Shown piece after piece: positions 30,401-42,466 of a DNA stretch of 64,000 nucleotides. This DNA is from Brugia malayi (lineage: Eukaryota > Nematoda > Chromadorea > Rhabditida > Onchocercidae). The stretch is taken from contig NW_025062475.1 of assembly GCF_000002995.4 (NCBI RefSeq), positions 6,824,187 through 6,888,186 on the forward strand, written 5' to 3'. The position numbers and the translations under genes are program-made. The stretch's first letter is position 1. Each line of letters opens with the position of its first letter. A model generated the notes under the pieces. That model was given only the letters and a program-made list of their open reading frames with translations, searched no databases and had not been told where the DNA came from.

Positions 30401-33400
30401 TAATGAACTACTTCTATAATTCATACAGTGATTATAAATAAGTAACTGATTACTATTATAAGATGGTCTCAAAATCTCGAAATCTTTAGTCTACTCTCAA
30501 AGGATTTCGATACCTGAAAACCTCGTTCCAGAGCAAATTTAAGCGCAGCTCCCGTATTTGTTGCACCTGACAGATATTTAATCCGTTGGATAGCCCATTC
30601 CATCTAAACAGAAGTTTAATTTGAAAAGCAAAAAAAAGTTCTAAAACTAATTTTGCATGATCTTCTTTAAAAGAACTTGTACAATGTCTAAAACGACATT
30701 ATATAATTTCATAAATACAGAAAAAGTCTTTCAACCAAGAAATCCCTCTTATCAACATCATATTGCCGTGTTCGTTGTTATGCAAGTGAAACGAAGTAAA
30801 TGAAATAGATCACATAAGCCAACAAAATCTATCCAAATCAGTTATCTACCAAACAGTTGGTGATTAATAGTTACTGAGAGGCGATAATACGACCATCTCA
30901 AACACATTTTATTATATTGTTGGAAGTTGGAAGTTGGAAGTGGAGAACTGAATAAAATGAAAGAGACTTTGGGATTTCAACAACATTACCATATTTGCGA
31001 CAGCAGACTTAATATTATTATAATAAATAAGTACAAATTAAAAAAAAGGAAGACCACTTTTTGACTTCCACTGATTTATATGATTATTCTGAATTTCTCG
31101 AAAAACTGCATTATTTAATAAGAGAAAAAAAAATCAGTGAAAATGAAAATGACAGTTTTCCTCTAATCCAGCAATTTAAACATTTGGAAAGTTTATTGTA
31201 CATTTCCTTAGATATATAACCGCTTCGATCAATTATCCTTCCTCTAATTAATTTCGAGATATTTATCACTCTGTAGGATGAAAACGAATGAGAACTAGAA
31301 ATGGATTGGAAAAATTTTTTTTTTTCCTTACTACAAAAAGTATATTTAAGTATTGTTGAAATAGCCTGACTCTGAAGCTTTAATTTGTTCATCTAAAGAA
31401 TCCAAAGTGACAATAACAGAATCAGTGAGATCAAGAGTGAAGCTACTTTTCATTTTTAAGTTAGAGTTTCAAATAGTTTTGAGAAAGATTGGAGCAGATT
31501 ATTGAATAGTTTGGAATAAGGAAATTTAAACGGAAAGTTAAAAAAGCAGAAAAACATAGACTGTCTGGTTTCGAAGACTTTACAATAAATTAGTTTCTTG
31601 ACGTTAGAATAACGTCACTATGTAAGAGGACTGAGTAAATGCAATTGTAAGGAAAACAGCATGCGAAAGGTGCAAAAGATTTGCTATATTTTTGAATTGC
31701 CCAACATTTTTAATAGAATAAGAATCAAAATAAATAATAATTAATTAATACTATATATTTCGTATATTATAATATTATGGATTATAACATTAAAGATACT
31801 GTCATCGATGAGTGGAAAGGATGCAGACGTAATTCACCAAAATCTCGAGTATTGCAAACGCTGAAATTCTCTTGCTATTAGATAAGATCAGTTATTTACA
31901 AAGTCTTCAAATACCATGTTTAGTAAATATCTTTTGTGCTTATAAAAACAGCAAGACCAGCAAATATTGTTGCCATAAAAAAAAGATTTCTAAATATATT
32001 TAATAAGCAAATATGTAACTTTAATTCAATAATTTGATTTATCGTATTTGTGTAGGATTTCCTTCTTCGAAGATTTCATCACATGAAATAATAATTAGGT
32101 AAAAATGGAGAAGAAAAGAAATTAGGTCAAAACACTTAAAAAGATAAAATTATTACCAGTTAATCTCAACTTTAGTGCTTTGAACAGAAATGGATTACAC
32201 ATATTATCAGTTCTCGACTAAATGTGATGAGATTGATTTCAAGGTTTCAAAGTTTAGAATCAAAATATGTGATAGCATAGTGTAATAATAATGTCTCAGT
32301 ACAAAAAATTTATAAAAAATGTTGACAAAAACAAATTTTCCAGTATGTGCAACATTTTATTTGCTATCCTTGAATTGAATTATAAAAACCATTCAGAACA
32401 GCTTCTTCTGAAGATATTTGATGACCTAATTATATCACTATGATTGCAATTGATCTGATACAAAGCACTACCACTCTGATCAAAATTTTAGCAATTTCCT
32501 CAATTATGTTTAAATAAATCTGGAAGAATAACATCATTCTGTTGAACCGCGATCGGTGCATTACTTCTATCAGCAATATTCTAGTTTTTTAAAGGCAAGA
32601 CAATATTCTTATCAGTGCATTGATAATTTTTGTTATTATATAATATTTAAAAATGCATAAATCATGTTAGATGGTTTACGCAATACAAATCATTAAATCT
32701 ACGGATATAAATATAATCATTGTGTTCACCAGAAATGTAGTTCTTGATTATTTCCAGACTGATTATTATTTCCCAAAATAAAAACTAATTTTCTAGTATA
32801 TCTGACATTATTTAATACTGAATCAAATTATTAGTTGAATTAATTCTCAAAATTATTTTAAACCGAAAAGTTCAATATTTACTGTAATATTTAGGCATTG
32901 CTAATAAGATTCTATAAGTGGAATGACAGCTATCAACATTAATTTAATGCTTAATCCGTCAAATGAAATGAAATAAGACTATAATACAGAAATGTGTCAA
33001 ATTCTCTGCGATAAGGAAGGAAAGAAAAAAAGAAGAAACCTGATTAGAATGACTGTATTGATTAAGTGTAATTTCAAGTTGAGGATTCTCAGCATACTGA
33101 ATGATACCCATTCGACTACCATCCTCCGTGATATTTATCCTTCGTAGGATATGCACTGCGAAATTGAGCTATAATTAATAGGATAAATAAAGTAAGGTAT
33201 GTATTACATCAATAACTGTAAATAATCTGATAACTAACAATTAATTGGCTCTTAGTTTCATATCTTGAGTATTGTTATTTGATCTCAAAAAACGAAAAAA
33301 ATTTAAGTGCTTATCAAATGAAACTTTAAATTGAACTAGAAATTTGTAATGTTAGATGAATGAATCCAAATTTTTGACTAAACGTTTTAGGATGAATTCT

Positions 33401-34087
33401 TTTTATAGGCTAAAACTCACAAGCAATTGGAAAGTTTCATCACCAATTGAACCGGAACCATCCAATACAAGTACCAGGTCAACGCTTTTATTTGTAACGC
33501 AATCTGATCATTTGTAACATGGTTAAATTCGGTTCAGAATGCGGATCATTACAGTTGGATGAATATAAAGCATAAGAAGGAACTAAGACTACTTTCTTTG
33601 TTTTTAGTCGATTTGAGGATCTTGCAAACAGACATACGCCAACAAAGTTTGTCGTGAAATCTGACAAAAATTCATCAGGGTGGTACACATTATCACCAGC
33701 AATGATAACATCTGAGTGATAAGCAATAATTACAACAGCTGCTACTGACTGCCGTATTTCTGCTATTGTCTGCATATGAATTCAGATCCATGATTAGTTT
33801 ATGAAATGAATTTTACACCAAGTCCTCACCTTTGATTATTTCAGCATCTGCGAGGGAGTTATCAATCGGTATGGTTTCTACGTTACGCACCGAACTCTAT
33901 AAGGATTTGATATTATTCGACTTAAATGAAAACCAAAAAAGTAAGTTTTTTCATACTGTAAACTACGGAATTAACTTAATATAACTGACAAATTAACGGA
34001 TTAATTAAAAGAACCTACAATGAAAAAGGCGATTACAATATAGAGTAAATTTCGTGAAAATAATATTCCACTGCTTCTTAACACCAT
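27485..34087 (-). CDS. cut-6: CUT-6-like cuticlin: VWA plus ZP domain, membrane-anchored
   Basis: Thirteen exons in transcript order: 34087-34019, 33896-33830, 33503-33421, 33168-33040, 30603-30514, 30313-30155, 30032-29930, 29554-29352, 29118-29063, 28936-28850, 28552-28325, 28086-27966, 27814-27485; 574 residues, phases agree. Layout: signal peptide (1 to about 25); VWA domain about 53-233 with metal-site motif DGSGS at 60-64 and VTDGQSQD; ZP domain about 236-485 with paired cysteines (CGPDRIGVRAST, PRCQYTLRRG, YADRPVLQFQCQ, TPPNCP); a His-rich linker; a furin-type site RRAR at 505-508; a C-terminal membrane helix about 540-562. This is the CUT-6 architecture. Cuticlins are secreted, cleaved and polymerised into the insoluble cuticle; C. 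elegans cut-6 affects body shape. The acceptor ttacag at 34095-34100 precedes the start. Intron 4 is 2.4 kb, and the intron after exon 12 has a GC donor. Confidence 0.92.
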
Positions 34088-34434
34088 TGCATTTCTGTAA
34101 GGCAAGCAATCACAAACGTGATTAGTCAATGATTTGGAGTCTGGGGATACACATATGATAAATGATGTCGCCGTGAAAACAGTCGCCATTTCCAGCTTTT
34201 TAATGAAGATGTAGTAATAAAAAATGCGAAAATTATATGCGGAAATCATAAGTGTATGGTAATATCTTAAGTTATCTGTAAGTATAACACATAAATACAG
34301 TAAAAGATGTGATTTACAAATTTAAAAAAACCTTACCTTAATTATGCTATTAATTCATTTGTCTCAGTTAATGAATGAACTGAAGACAACTAGTAAATGT
34401 TAATCAACACTAAAGATTGAACAAATAACGTGTT

Positions 34435-35010
34435 TTGGCAAACAATTTTAGTTTTAGCAGACAAGCTTTTATAGAATATGGAGGAATGAAATATCCTCAT
34501 GTGATATGTCTCAAAACTTATTTTACAATCATTAGTTTACCATTATTTTTACATCGTTTGCACATAACTTTGCACATCGCATTTTGCTATGTGAGCAGAT
34601 TAATAGTAAATTATAACTCTGAAAAAATCAATTTGTTCTTATTCAATTCAACGGAAAATTTGAAAAGTAAGCAAAGAAGAGTAATATTTTCAATATTTTT
34701 GACAATGAGATGTTTTATGAAGTATGAGTATAGAAAATACACTAAGCTAAATCAAAATTCTTCGACTACAATGATTTCTTACATTCCAATCATTACTCTT
34801 ATTCATTTATCAGGAACAGAAAAGGATAGAAGTAATTCATCGATTTTTTCAAGAACTTTCAAAGTATTTATGCTCCCAAGTTTTTTTTTCTTTTCAAGTG
34901 TTGTAATGAGACATTATTCCGTTTTCGTTTATCACACTTCTGTGTTCCCAAAATTCCAATCATTTCAAACCATTAATTTGAATTTCAATCGAATAACAAA
35001 TCTTATTTAG
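34435..35010 (+). CDS. orphan open frame, 191 codons
   Basis: The longest uninterrupted frame in the window: 191 codons, or 174 from the first in-frame ATG at 34486. The product is basic and rich in Phe, Ile, Ser and Tyr, with a hydrophobic run (LPLFLHRLHITLHIAF) and another near FMLPSFFFFSSVV. No domain, signal peptide at the start or family resemblance was recognised. It could be an exon of a lineage-specific gene, a remnant of a mobile element or a lucky AT-rich frame. Transcription would run away from cut-6. Confidence 0.3.
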   Translation: MANNFSFSRQAFIEYGGMKYPHVICLKTYFTIISLPLFLHRLHITLHIAFCYVSRLIVNYNSEKINLFLFNSTENLKSKQRRVIFSIFLTMRCFMKYEYRKYTKLNQNSSTTMISYIPIITLIHLSGTEKDRSNSSIFSRTFKVFMLPSFFFFSSVVMRHYSVFVYHTSVFPKFQSFQTINLNFNRITNLI

Positions 35011-35460
35011 CTAATTTCTGGTCGGAACAATCAGGTAAATGAAACATATAAATCTTTGAACAATAAAACTTCCTTTATTTAAAGAATTCGCAGGATTGAA
35101 AAGATGGTGAATAACTCCATGAAATTACAATCGAAAATGCAACAAGGAATAAAGTATACGAATATGACTTATTGAAATCGTGAAGTTATATTAAAATTAA
35201 TACCAATGCAAGAAGTTTTAAATAGAATTTTTCCTACATTTCTGCAAATTCTGAAATACAAAATTTATATTATAGTATATACACCTATTACAATTTCGAC
35301 GACAGAATTGAGCACAACATATCCATCGAAAAGGCACTTTATCTGACACCTAAGCCTCTCTCTCTCTCTCTGCCTGTTCAGTTTCCCTTCACATTATATC
35401 TTGTCTGGTAGCAGACTGCAAGAGAAGATGAAAAATTTTTGAACTGCAAGTGATACAGTT

Positions 35461-35571
35461 GTGCACTACTCACGGTACGTACACACGGATCTCAAGAAAA
35501 GGCATCTTTATCACTGCCAAACAGAACATCCTGAAGAGTTTGTGGAGCTGAATGAGAAAAGATCAAACAGT
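35461..35571 (+). CDS. zinc-finger-like (BED-type?) exon, isolated
   Basis: The frame contains VHTDLKKRHLYHCQTEHPEE followed by FVELNEKRSN and then a strong donor (gtaagt at 35572). The spacing of the histidines and the Leu-Lys-Arg-His-Leu core resemble the second half of a BED or C2H2-type finger, whose tail is often HPEE plus acidic/basic residues. No matching cysteine-pair exon was found upstream and no downstream partner exon was identified, so it is either part of an unresolved gene or a decayed fragment. Coding nature is suggested by the donor and residue pattern only. Confidence 0.3.
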
Positions 35572-38279
35572 AAGTACATTCGATGCTTCTTGATCTCACT
35601 GGTCAGATTTTTATTTGTCCAATTTACTGTTAGAGTCACATTGGATAAGAAGTATTCTATAGTAGAAGTAAGGAATGGAAAGAGAAAAGTTTTGATAGCT
35701 TAATAACAATGATCAATTTTTGAATTCTGATTCATTGGGAGCAATAATCATAATGAGAGGTTGATCAAATGAAGATTAATTACCTCGTCTTGCGCAGGAA
35801 GGGAATTAGAAAATTTCAAAAATGTCCTCGAATGCTAGATCAGAAGCCAAGAAAAATGGCCTATCGATTGGTTGGCAAATTTGCTGCACGTAATTTATCA
35901 TTGACGGTATATGTGAAGTTCTAAGTGAAAATACCTTTATGTCTAACTATTATTAAATTATTTCGGTGCCTCATCTACGAGACCGAAATCATAACAGGTA
36001 TTATTCAGGAAGTTGATTGCCGTAAAAAATATATGTTGACAGAGACAGATAATGGGAAATAATGCAGATTCTGGTTAGAAATAGAATAAAGAGAAGGAAG
36101 GGAAGAATAGAAGTGATAAAGATCGATAAGATCATCTATCAACTAGTTGGATTGGGTCAACGAGCATAAAAAACCTTTCCCTTTATGAATAGTTTGCAAA
36201 AATTCTATTTGGAATTAAACGGAATTCATGAATATCAGCATATCAAAGTGAAACATTAAATATTCAAATATTTCTGTTATCAAAAAAAAAAGCAGGAAAG
36301 TTCTTCATCACTTTTAAGAATAAAATTAGGAAAAGCTAATATCAGCTGTTTGGTGCTAATCGCGTTACTAAACTTTCCAATTTTTAAGAATTTCAACTGT
36401 GAAGTTACCGAAAAGCTTTTTTCTGTGGCTTCAAAAACTCAACAAAAACAAAGTATCGTAATACTTTCGTAAGTGTTGAAACAAATCTTAACTAGTCCAA
36501 AATGAATTATCGTCAAAAATCAAAGGAAACAAAAATGTATATCTGACAGAACATTAATGTAACTACATATGTGATGTAACACTTTATCAGTTCATTTTAC
36601 AACATAGTAGACCTGAGTACATCAAAAAACAATTATTGAAGTATTGAAAAATGATTTATTAAAGATAAAGAACTAATATGAATAGTGATGGAGAATCAGA
36701 TCCTACAGCTGAAGATTTCATTTTAGTGATTTTAATGAAATGCGGGCAGTGTGAGCTGATGGATTGCGCCAGTTAGGTACTACGAATGATATTTTCGTTT
36801 TGTGTGTCTTTACATGTCTGAATTCAATTTCTCTCTCAACTAACTGGAGAGGATTTTTTGATAAACTGGAAAATAACAGGCTGATCGACTAATTGAATGG
36901 ATCAAGTGAATGAATCGAACTTGGTAATTTAAGTGATGATAATCTCTAGTATTTTTCCTTTTCTTTCATTTGACTAATAAAACAAATATAATGCACATTA
37001 AGAATAATCGGATATTTTAGCAACTAGGATACGATATTTTGTAATAGAATGATAATTTGTGCCGGTTTTTAAAAGCTCTTTTCAATATTCTTAGAAAAGG
37101 GGAAATTTTTAAACTCTTCTATGGATCAAATGTGTAAAGATAGTAATGTAATTATAGTGATAGTGCCGCCAGAAAAACGATCTACACGGTATTCCAACAA
37201 ATATTGATTTCATAGCTGAAATTGAACTTATCCAAATCTTATAAATGTACAAGAATAACTTGGAAACAATTGCTGTTAAAAATCATGTATAATTTGTAAT
37301 GCATAGTGACTGAAATTAAAAAAATATTATCATGAAGAAATCATACAGCACCATCATCAGTAATAATGTGCAAGAACCAAATGTTGATATTTTCAAGTTC
37401 TTTTTTATATATTTTAAAGTTCCGTTCGAAAATTCAACAAACAAATTCCTTGAAATCAACAAACCTTTTTAAGTAAGGAATGAATTAACTCCGCAGTTAT
37501 GTTGGGTCAAGAGACAAAGGCAATTTTATTGTTAGATTCAGGCATAAAAAAATTTTTGGCGAAATCAAAATATGACAAAACGATTAAAAAATTAGAAGAA
37601 AAATTGCATATATCTGCTCATAAGAAGTTATTTGTTGTTGTAAACTTGAATGCTTTTAAATTGTGTTACAAGGACCGCATCGATCACCCCTCATTGAACT
37701 GCATAAGTATAATTTGGCCTAAAATTATGGAAAATTAGCAAATTCAAATGATCATTGGAAAAGTGCATTGCACATTGGCACCCATTTGTGTCAGAACTCA
37801 TAAACATTGTTTTGAAACATTCAGTTATTTTCTGCTTTTTCACATGTGCAAAAATTGTAGGAATATTATTTTGCTAAATTAGTCCCAAAAATTCTCTTAC
37901 AAAAATAAAATTTAACAATTTTTCAGCAAAGACAGAATTCTTCTGAAAGTATTTCGAGGTCGCTGAAATGCTGCGCAAAATTGATTTATCACTAAAAAAT
38001 AAACTCATAATAATCAATCATTATTTTACCCAATCCAAAAATAGGTGATAAGGAGAAGAACGAAGCTACCGATAACTTCATTTGTTCCAGTTAAACTTTA
38101 ATAATTATTACAACTTCATTGTCGTTTGAACATAGAGAAAAAAAAAAATACGGAGTTTTTGTGAAGCATTGCTTAAATTAAGCTTTTTTGTATCTTACCT
38201 CAGAAAGGGACTAGCTTCGTTCATTAAAGACAGCAACTGAAAGAAATACAAGTCAAATTTTTCTATTATTCTTAATTTG

Positions 38280-38302
38280 AAAAAAAAAAAAAAAAAAAAA
38301 AA
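38280..38302. repeat. poly(A) tract, 23 bases
   Basis: The longest A/T homopolymer in the window. Confidence 0.9.
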
Positions 38303-39821
38303 CACATACAAGTTAAATGAAAGTAATTAACACTGAAAACAAGAAAGAGGAGAAGAATTTGATTCATTAAAAAAGATTTATTTAAGCTTTTAAAAATTCA
38401 GAAAAAACCTATGTCCAGTTTACCTCTTTCTGTAAATTATACTGTATAACATTTCTCATTGCTCTTTTTTCTTTCCTTGTTATTTCATTTATCAACATAA
38501 CCTCAAATAAAGATAAGAATAAAATGACAGAAGTTTTTAGATTTTTATCCAACTGATAGATTATTGGACACAAAAACTTGTTGCTGATTGACGATGCTGC
38601 CAACATCCCATTGAGAACTACATCGCTCAACAAACCATTTGAAAATTTAAAGGGTAAAATTTTACGACTACGAGAAAAATAAATATGTTTTCATTAAAAG
38701 ATAAACTATGCTATCTAGCCCAGTGTGGAGAGTGAGAAAAATGAGATCCATTTAGGAGCACAGTACATTACTACAGGAGTAAATTGTTCCATAAATTCGT
38801 AATTTCTGTATTTTCTTTTAATATTTTCTCTCAATAAAAATTGAGAGGTCTCTCAAAAATCTCTCAAAATTGGCAACGTGTTTACTTCACTCGGTTTAAT
38901 CTCTTGGAACATGTATCATTCAACAGTTAAATCGTATCGACGACTGCCAATTCACAATAAGTGTCAGGTAGATCACCTACAGTTCAAGTAATTCTAGTGG
39001 GGCAAATTTATTAAAAATTATAGTCATAAATAAGCAATCTTTCATCATAGTATCATAGCACCTATAAGAGAGTTCAAACCCTACGTTTAAATTAATAAAA
39101 GACGAAACCATTAGTAAAATTTGTACATGGGAGAGAAAAGTAACTAAATGAAGAGAGAAGAGGTTTCTATGTTACTTGTTTAAACGACACTATAAAGTTA
39201 GGCACGTTGGTAAATCAATAACAAATATGCTAATTAAGCTATCTGAACTAAACCTTAGAGAGTTGAGTATTTCCCCGGCAATCCACACCCATCCTACTCC
39301 GCTTGCCCGTTGTATATCCTTGCCCGGCCTCCTCTCTTCATCCTCCATTCATCTCTCTGCGTGCTGTATTTCCAGACTCGGCCATTACAATAATTAGGCT
39401 GGGGAAGTGCTACCTAAGGTTAAAGCTTTCTACCTGACCAGTATTCTAATGAGCAATGGTACTGGAAATATTCCAAAATACCACGTATATACATCTGCTT
39501 GACAAATGCCTCTGACAAGTTAGTAATGGTGCCTCACTGGATGTCCCTTCTGTTGTACTTCTTTCTCTTATGCCATTTCAATATAATCAAAACTTGTTAT
39601 TTTTGTCTTTTGTCGATCGATTAGGCCGAAGCAGTTATGGTCAAATGTTTGTCATAATTGTTCTTGAAGTTCTATTTTTCTATATAAGTATATATATGTA
39701 CATATATTGACTGATTACTAAACCATTATTTAATCTTTCTTTTTGGCAAAACTCAAACCAAACTTTAAGATTGTTCTGGGCCATTGAGGTAATTAAGATA
39801 TTTCTAATAATATCATTACAG

Positions 39822-42466
39822 ATGTTGGCGGAATACAGTAGAGAATTATCGCAGCAACGTGCTGGTGTTACGGAAAATTCCCAGCCGAGTTCTGGATCAG
39901 GTGGTAATAATGGGTTATGTAGAAATCTGGATGGTGCTGTTTACATGTCAGCATGTGCTACAAAAATGGATACTATAGTTTTCATGCATAAATGGAGTGT
40001 TGCACAGTTCTCGGCGCAACAAGAATTGTCATCACCTGGCGATTTCATCGAGTCAAAGTTAGTGTTAAGAGTATTATGTGTAGAGGGCTCAAAGCTGTTT
40101 CACATTTAAAGCTGTGGAAGTAAATAACTACTGTTGCTTTAACGCTTTATAGTCCAGAAAATTTTTGTCCTAGTGTGTTGATGCGCAGTATTAAATTTTT
40201 TACTTGTTTGAAACCATTTACCGCTGAAGGTCAATTATTGTGAAATCAAGAATTATTGACTTATAATTTCAAACCTATCACGCTGCACGCATAATTGATG
40301 AAATCTTTAATCTGTTTCTGGTTTTCTGATCCAAAAGGCACTTTCTTGTTTCCCATTCGAATTGCAATCAGATTTTTAGCTGAGAATTGAGTGTTCTAAA
40401 GTGTCGGAGTAAAATTTCATGTTTTTAATAATATGCGTATTATAATGTATTCAATAAATATTCTTTAGCATGTTTGGTTCTACAGACAGTGATTATCGAT
40501 TTCGACTGAAACTATTTCCTTGCGGTAAAGATGAAGAATGTCGAGGATATCTTTCCTTATTTCTTCAAATTTTCAGTGAGTATATGAATTGCTTTCGATA
40601 AATTAGATTAAGTATTAATATTCTAAGTACAGAAAGTACCTTCATTTTCAGAGAAGTTTCAAAATAAATTTGCTTATTTGCCGATTGTAATATGATCTAT
40701 CAACACCAAAATCTTCGATTATCGTGCTGTCGTCCTTAAGGAAATTTAAAAAATCTTAACAATTATACTTCAGAATGTCCATCTGCAAAACTGCGTTTTC
40801 GAGTAAATTTCTACATTGAAGCTGCGGATGGTCCGCGAGGATGTGCATTGAACAAAAGTGTTGTCACTATCAATCGTGGTGGGATTGTTACTGCATCAAA
40901 ATTCTTTTCTACTGAAACTTTGAAGGTTTCTTTATGAAATATGGCAAGGCATTCCTTCATTTGCTTTGTAACGTTAGGTGATTTCTTAACAATCATGTCC
41001 TTAAGATTATCAACCAATAAAATGCAAAATTCTTGAATTTTGCGAAGATTTTCAGTTTTTCGTTTTTATAGAGTCGGGTTGCTAAATTTTTACCGGATGA
41101 TATCTTAACTGTTGGTGTAGAGTTGACCGTGTACGGGGACTATAATTGTACTGATATTGAACCTGATCTGGATGTTTTTTGTGGGAGTAATGGTTCTCCA
41201 ATATCTGGAATTGCTTTGGGCATTAGTGATGAAGTTAGAACACGCCTTGATCCTCATTTTATAGGTAAGTTTTGTGAGTTCATCATATTACAGAATAAAA
41301 TTTATCGTCTTAATGTTAAATTGATGCTACCCACTTTACTTAAATAGTTCTTTTTAATATAAAATTGCACTTTATTATTATTACTTAGGATTCTTGGGAT
41401 ATGTAGATTTTTTTATAATTTAAAATGAATGAGTCAATAAATTTTCATGCTCAAAAAGCTATTAGTTATTCCTAGCTTTTGTTGCTTATTTCAGGACGTG
41501 ATGTGGGACAATTGCTAGATAGTGGCGACTTTTCAGATTTCACTCTTCACGTAGGTCGGCGTTCCTTTAAATGTCATAAAGCAATTCTATCAGCACGATC
41601 ACCTTTCTTCCAGGCCATGTTTAGAGATCAGAGTAATCAGGAAAGCGTGAGTGGAGAGGTGAGTTTACGTTGGCTTCTATTCAGTAACACTGTCTTTATT
41701 CGTTTAAAAAATGACTTAATTATTTAGGTAAATTTGGAAGATATAACTCCAGAAACGATGGCATGTGTACTGGAATACATTTACAAGGATAACTGTTCTG
41801 AATCATCAAAGCGAATGCTAGAGATCTTAGCCGCTGCAGACCGGTGACTTTTTTTCACTTTAATCGCAATTTTGTAATACAATTAAACAGATTTTTTTAG
41901 ATTTTGCCTAGATCGTTTGAAAAGCTTGTGCCAAGAGATTTTGGTAAGAGATCTATCACCGAACAATTTTTGTGAACGTCTTCGAGCTGCAGACATGTAT
42001 AATGCTTCTATCTTAAAGTGGAAAATTTTGAATTTACTGCAAAAACATCGCAACTACATCATTGATAATGAGGTACATTTTTCTTATAGTAGGAAAAGGA
42101 GGAAACACTATGGATCACATAATCGAGCTTGAAAATTTTATCCAAGCTTGTTTTCATATTTGTTTATTTGCTTGTTATTATTGAGCCAGCTTCCCACGTA
42201 TATCTTCTGTTTACTTCTCAAGTTTCTATTTTGTAAATCTTTTCAAAACGTAAAATTGTGTCGTGTGTTTCTCTTATGCTTACAAGGATCATATTTAGGA
42301 TTGGGTCGCGCTAGAAAATGAGTGTCCGTATTTGGCAGCAACGGTTGTAAGGCATATGTTATCTACTGACAGTGTCGGTAATCTATTATCGAGTTCCTCT
42401 ACCAACATAAGTAATTCAAATCAGTATAACGAAGCAATATCAGTCAAAAAACCACGGCTCGGCTAA
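39822..42466 (+). CDS. MATH-BTB (SPOP-like) CUL3 substrate adaptor
   Basis: Eight exons: 39822-40057, 40469-40575, 40774-40925, 41072-41264, 41495-41658, 41728-41843, 41901-42072, 42299-42466; 435 residues, consistent phases. A MATH domain spans about residues 48-205 ([49 protein letters not shown]). A BTB domain covers about 240-345 ([43 protein letters not shown]), followed by a BACK-like helical region ([14 protein letters not shown]). The order is that of SPOP/RDX and the C. elegans BATH proteins, which bridge substrates to CUL3 E3 ligases. The last residues KKPRLG resemble the nuclear signal at the SPOP C-terminus. The 53 N-terminal residues are Ser/Gln/Gly-rich. A ttacag acceptor abuts the ATG, fitting trans-splicing. 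Which BATH gene is the orthologue is not clear. Confidence 0.92.

Larger units (their letters stand above)
34098..39808. other. gene-poor 5.7 kb region upstream of cut-6 and the MATH-BTB gene
   Basis: The largest gap between recognised genes. It must contain the divergent promoters of cut-6 and of the MATH-BTB gene. Within it are an outlier long open frame (34435-35010), a zinc-finger-like exon (about 35461-35571), a CT run near 35357-35375 and an A23 tract (38280-38302). The remainder is AT-rich with no recognisable coding signal. Confidence 0.5.

Noticed and set aside
31111..31392. 93-codon minus-strand frame in the large cut-6 intron
   Set aside because: Lysine, Ser and Phe rich low-complexity sequence with no partner exons; adjacent cut-6 exons join in phase without it.
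37499..37738. Lysine-rich 79-codon frame in the gene-poor region
   Set aside because: A-rich composition explains the frame; no link to the zinc-finger-like exon could be made.
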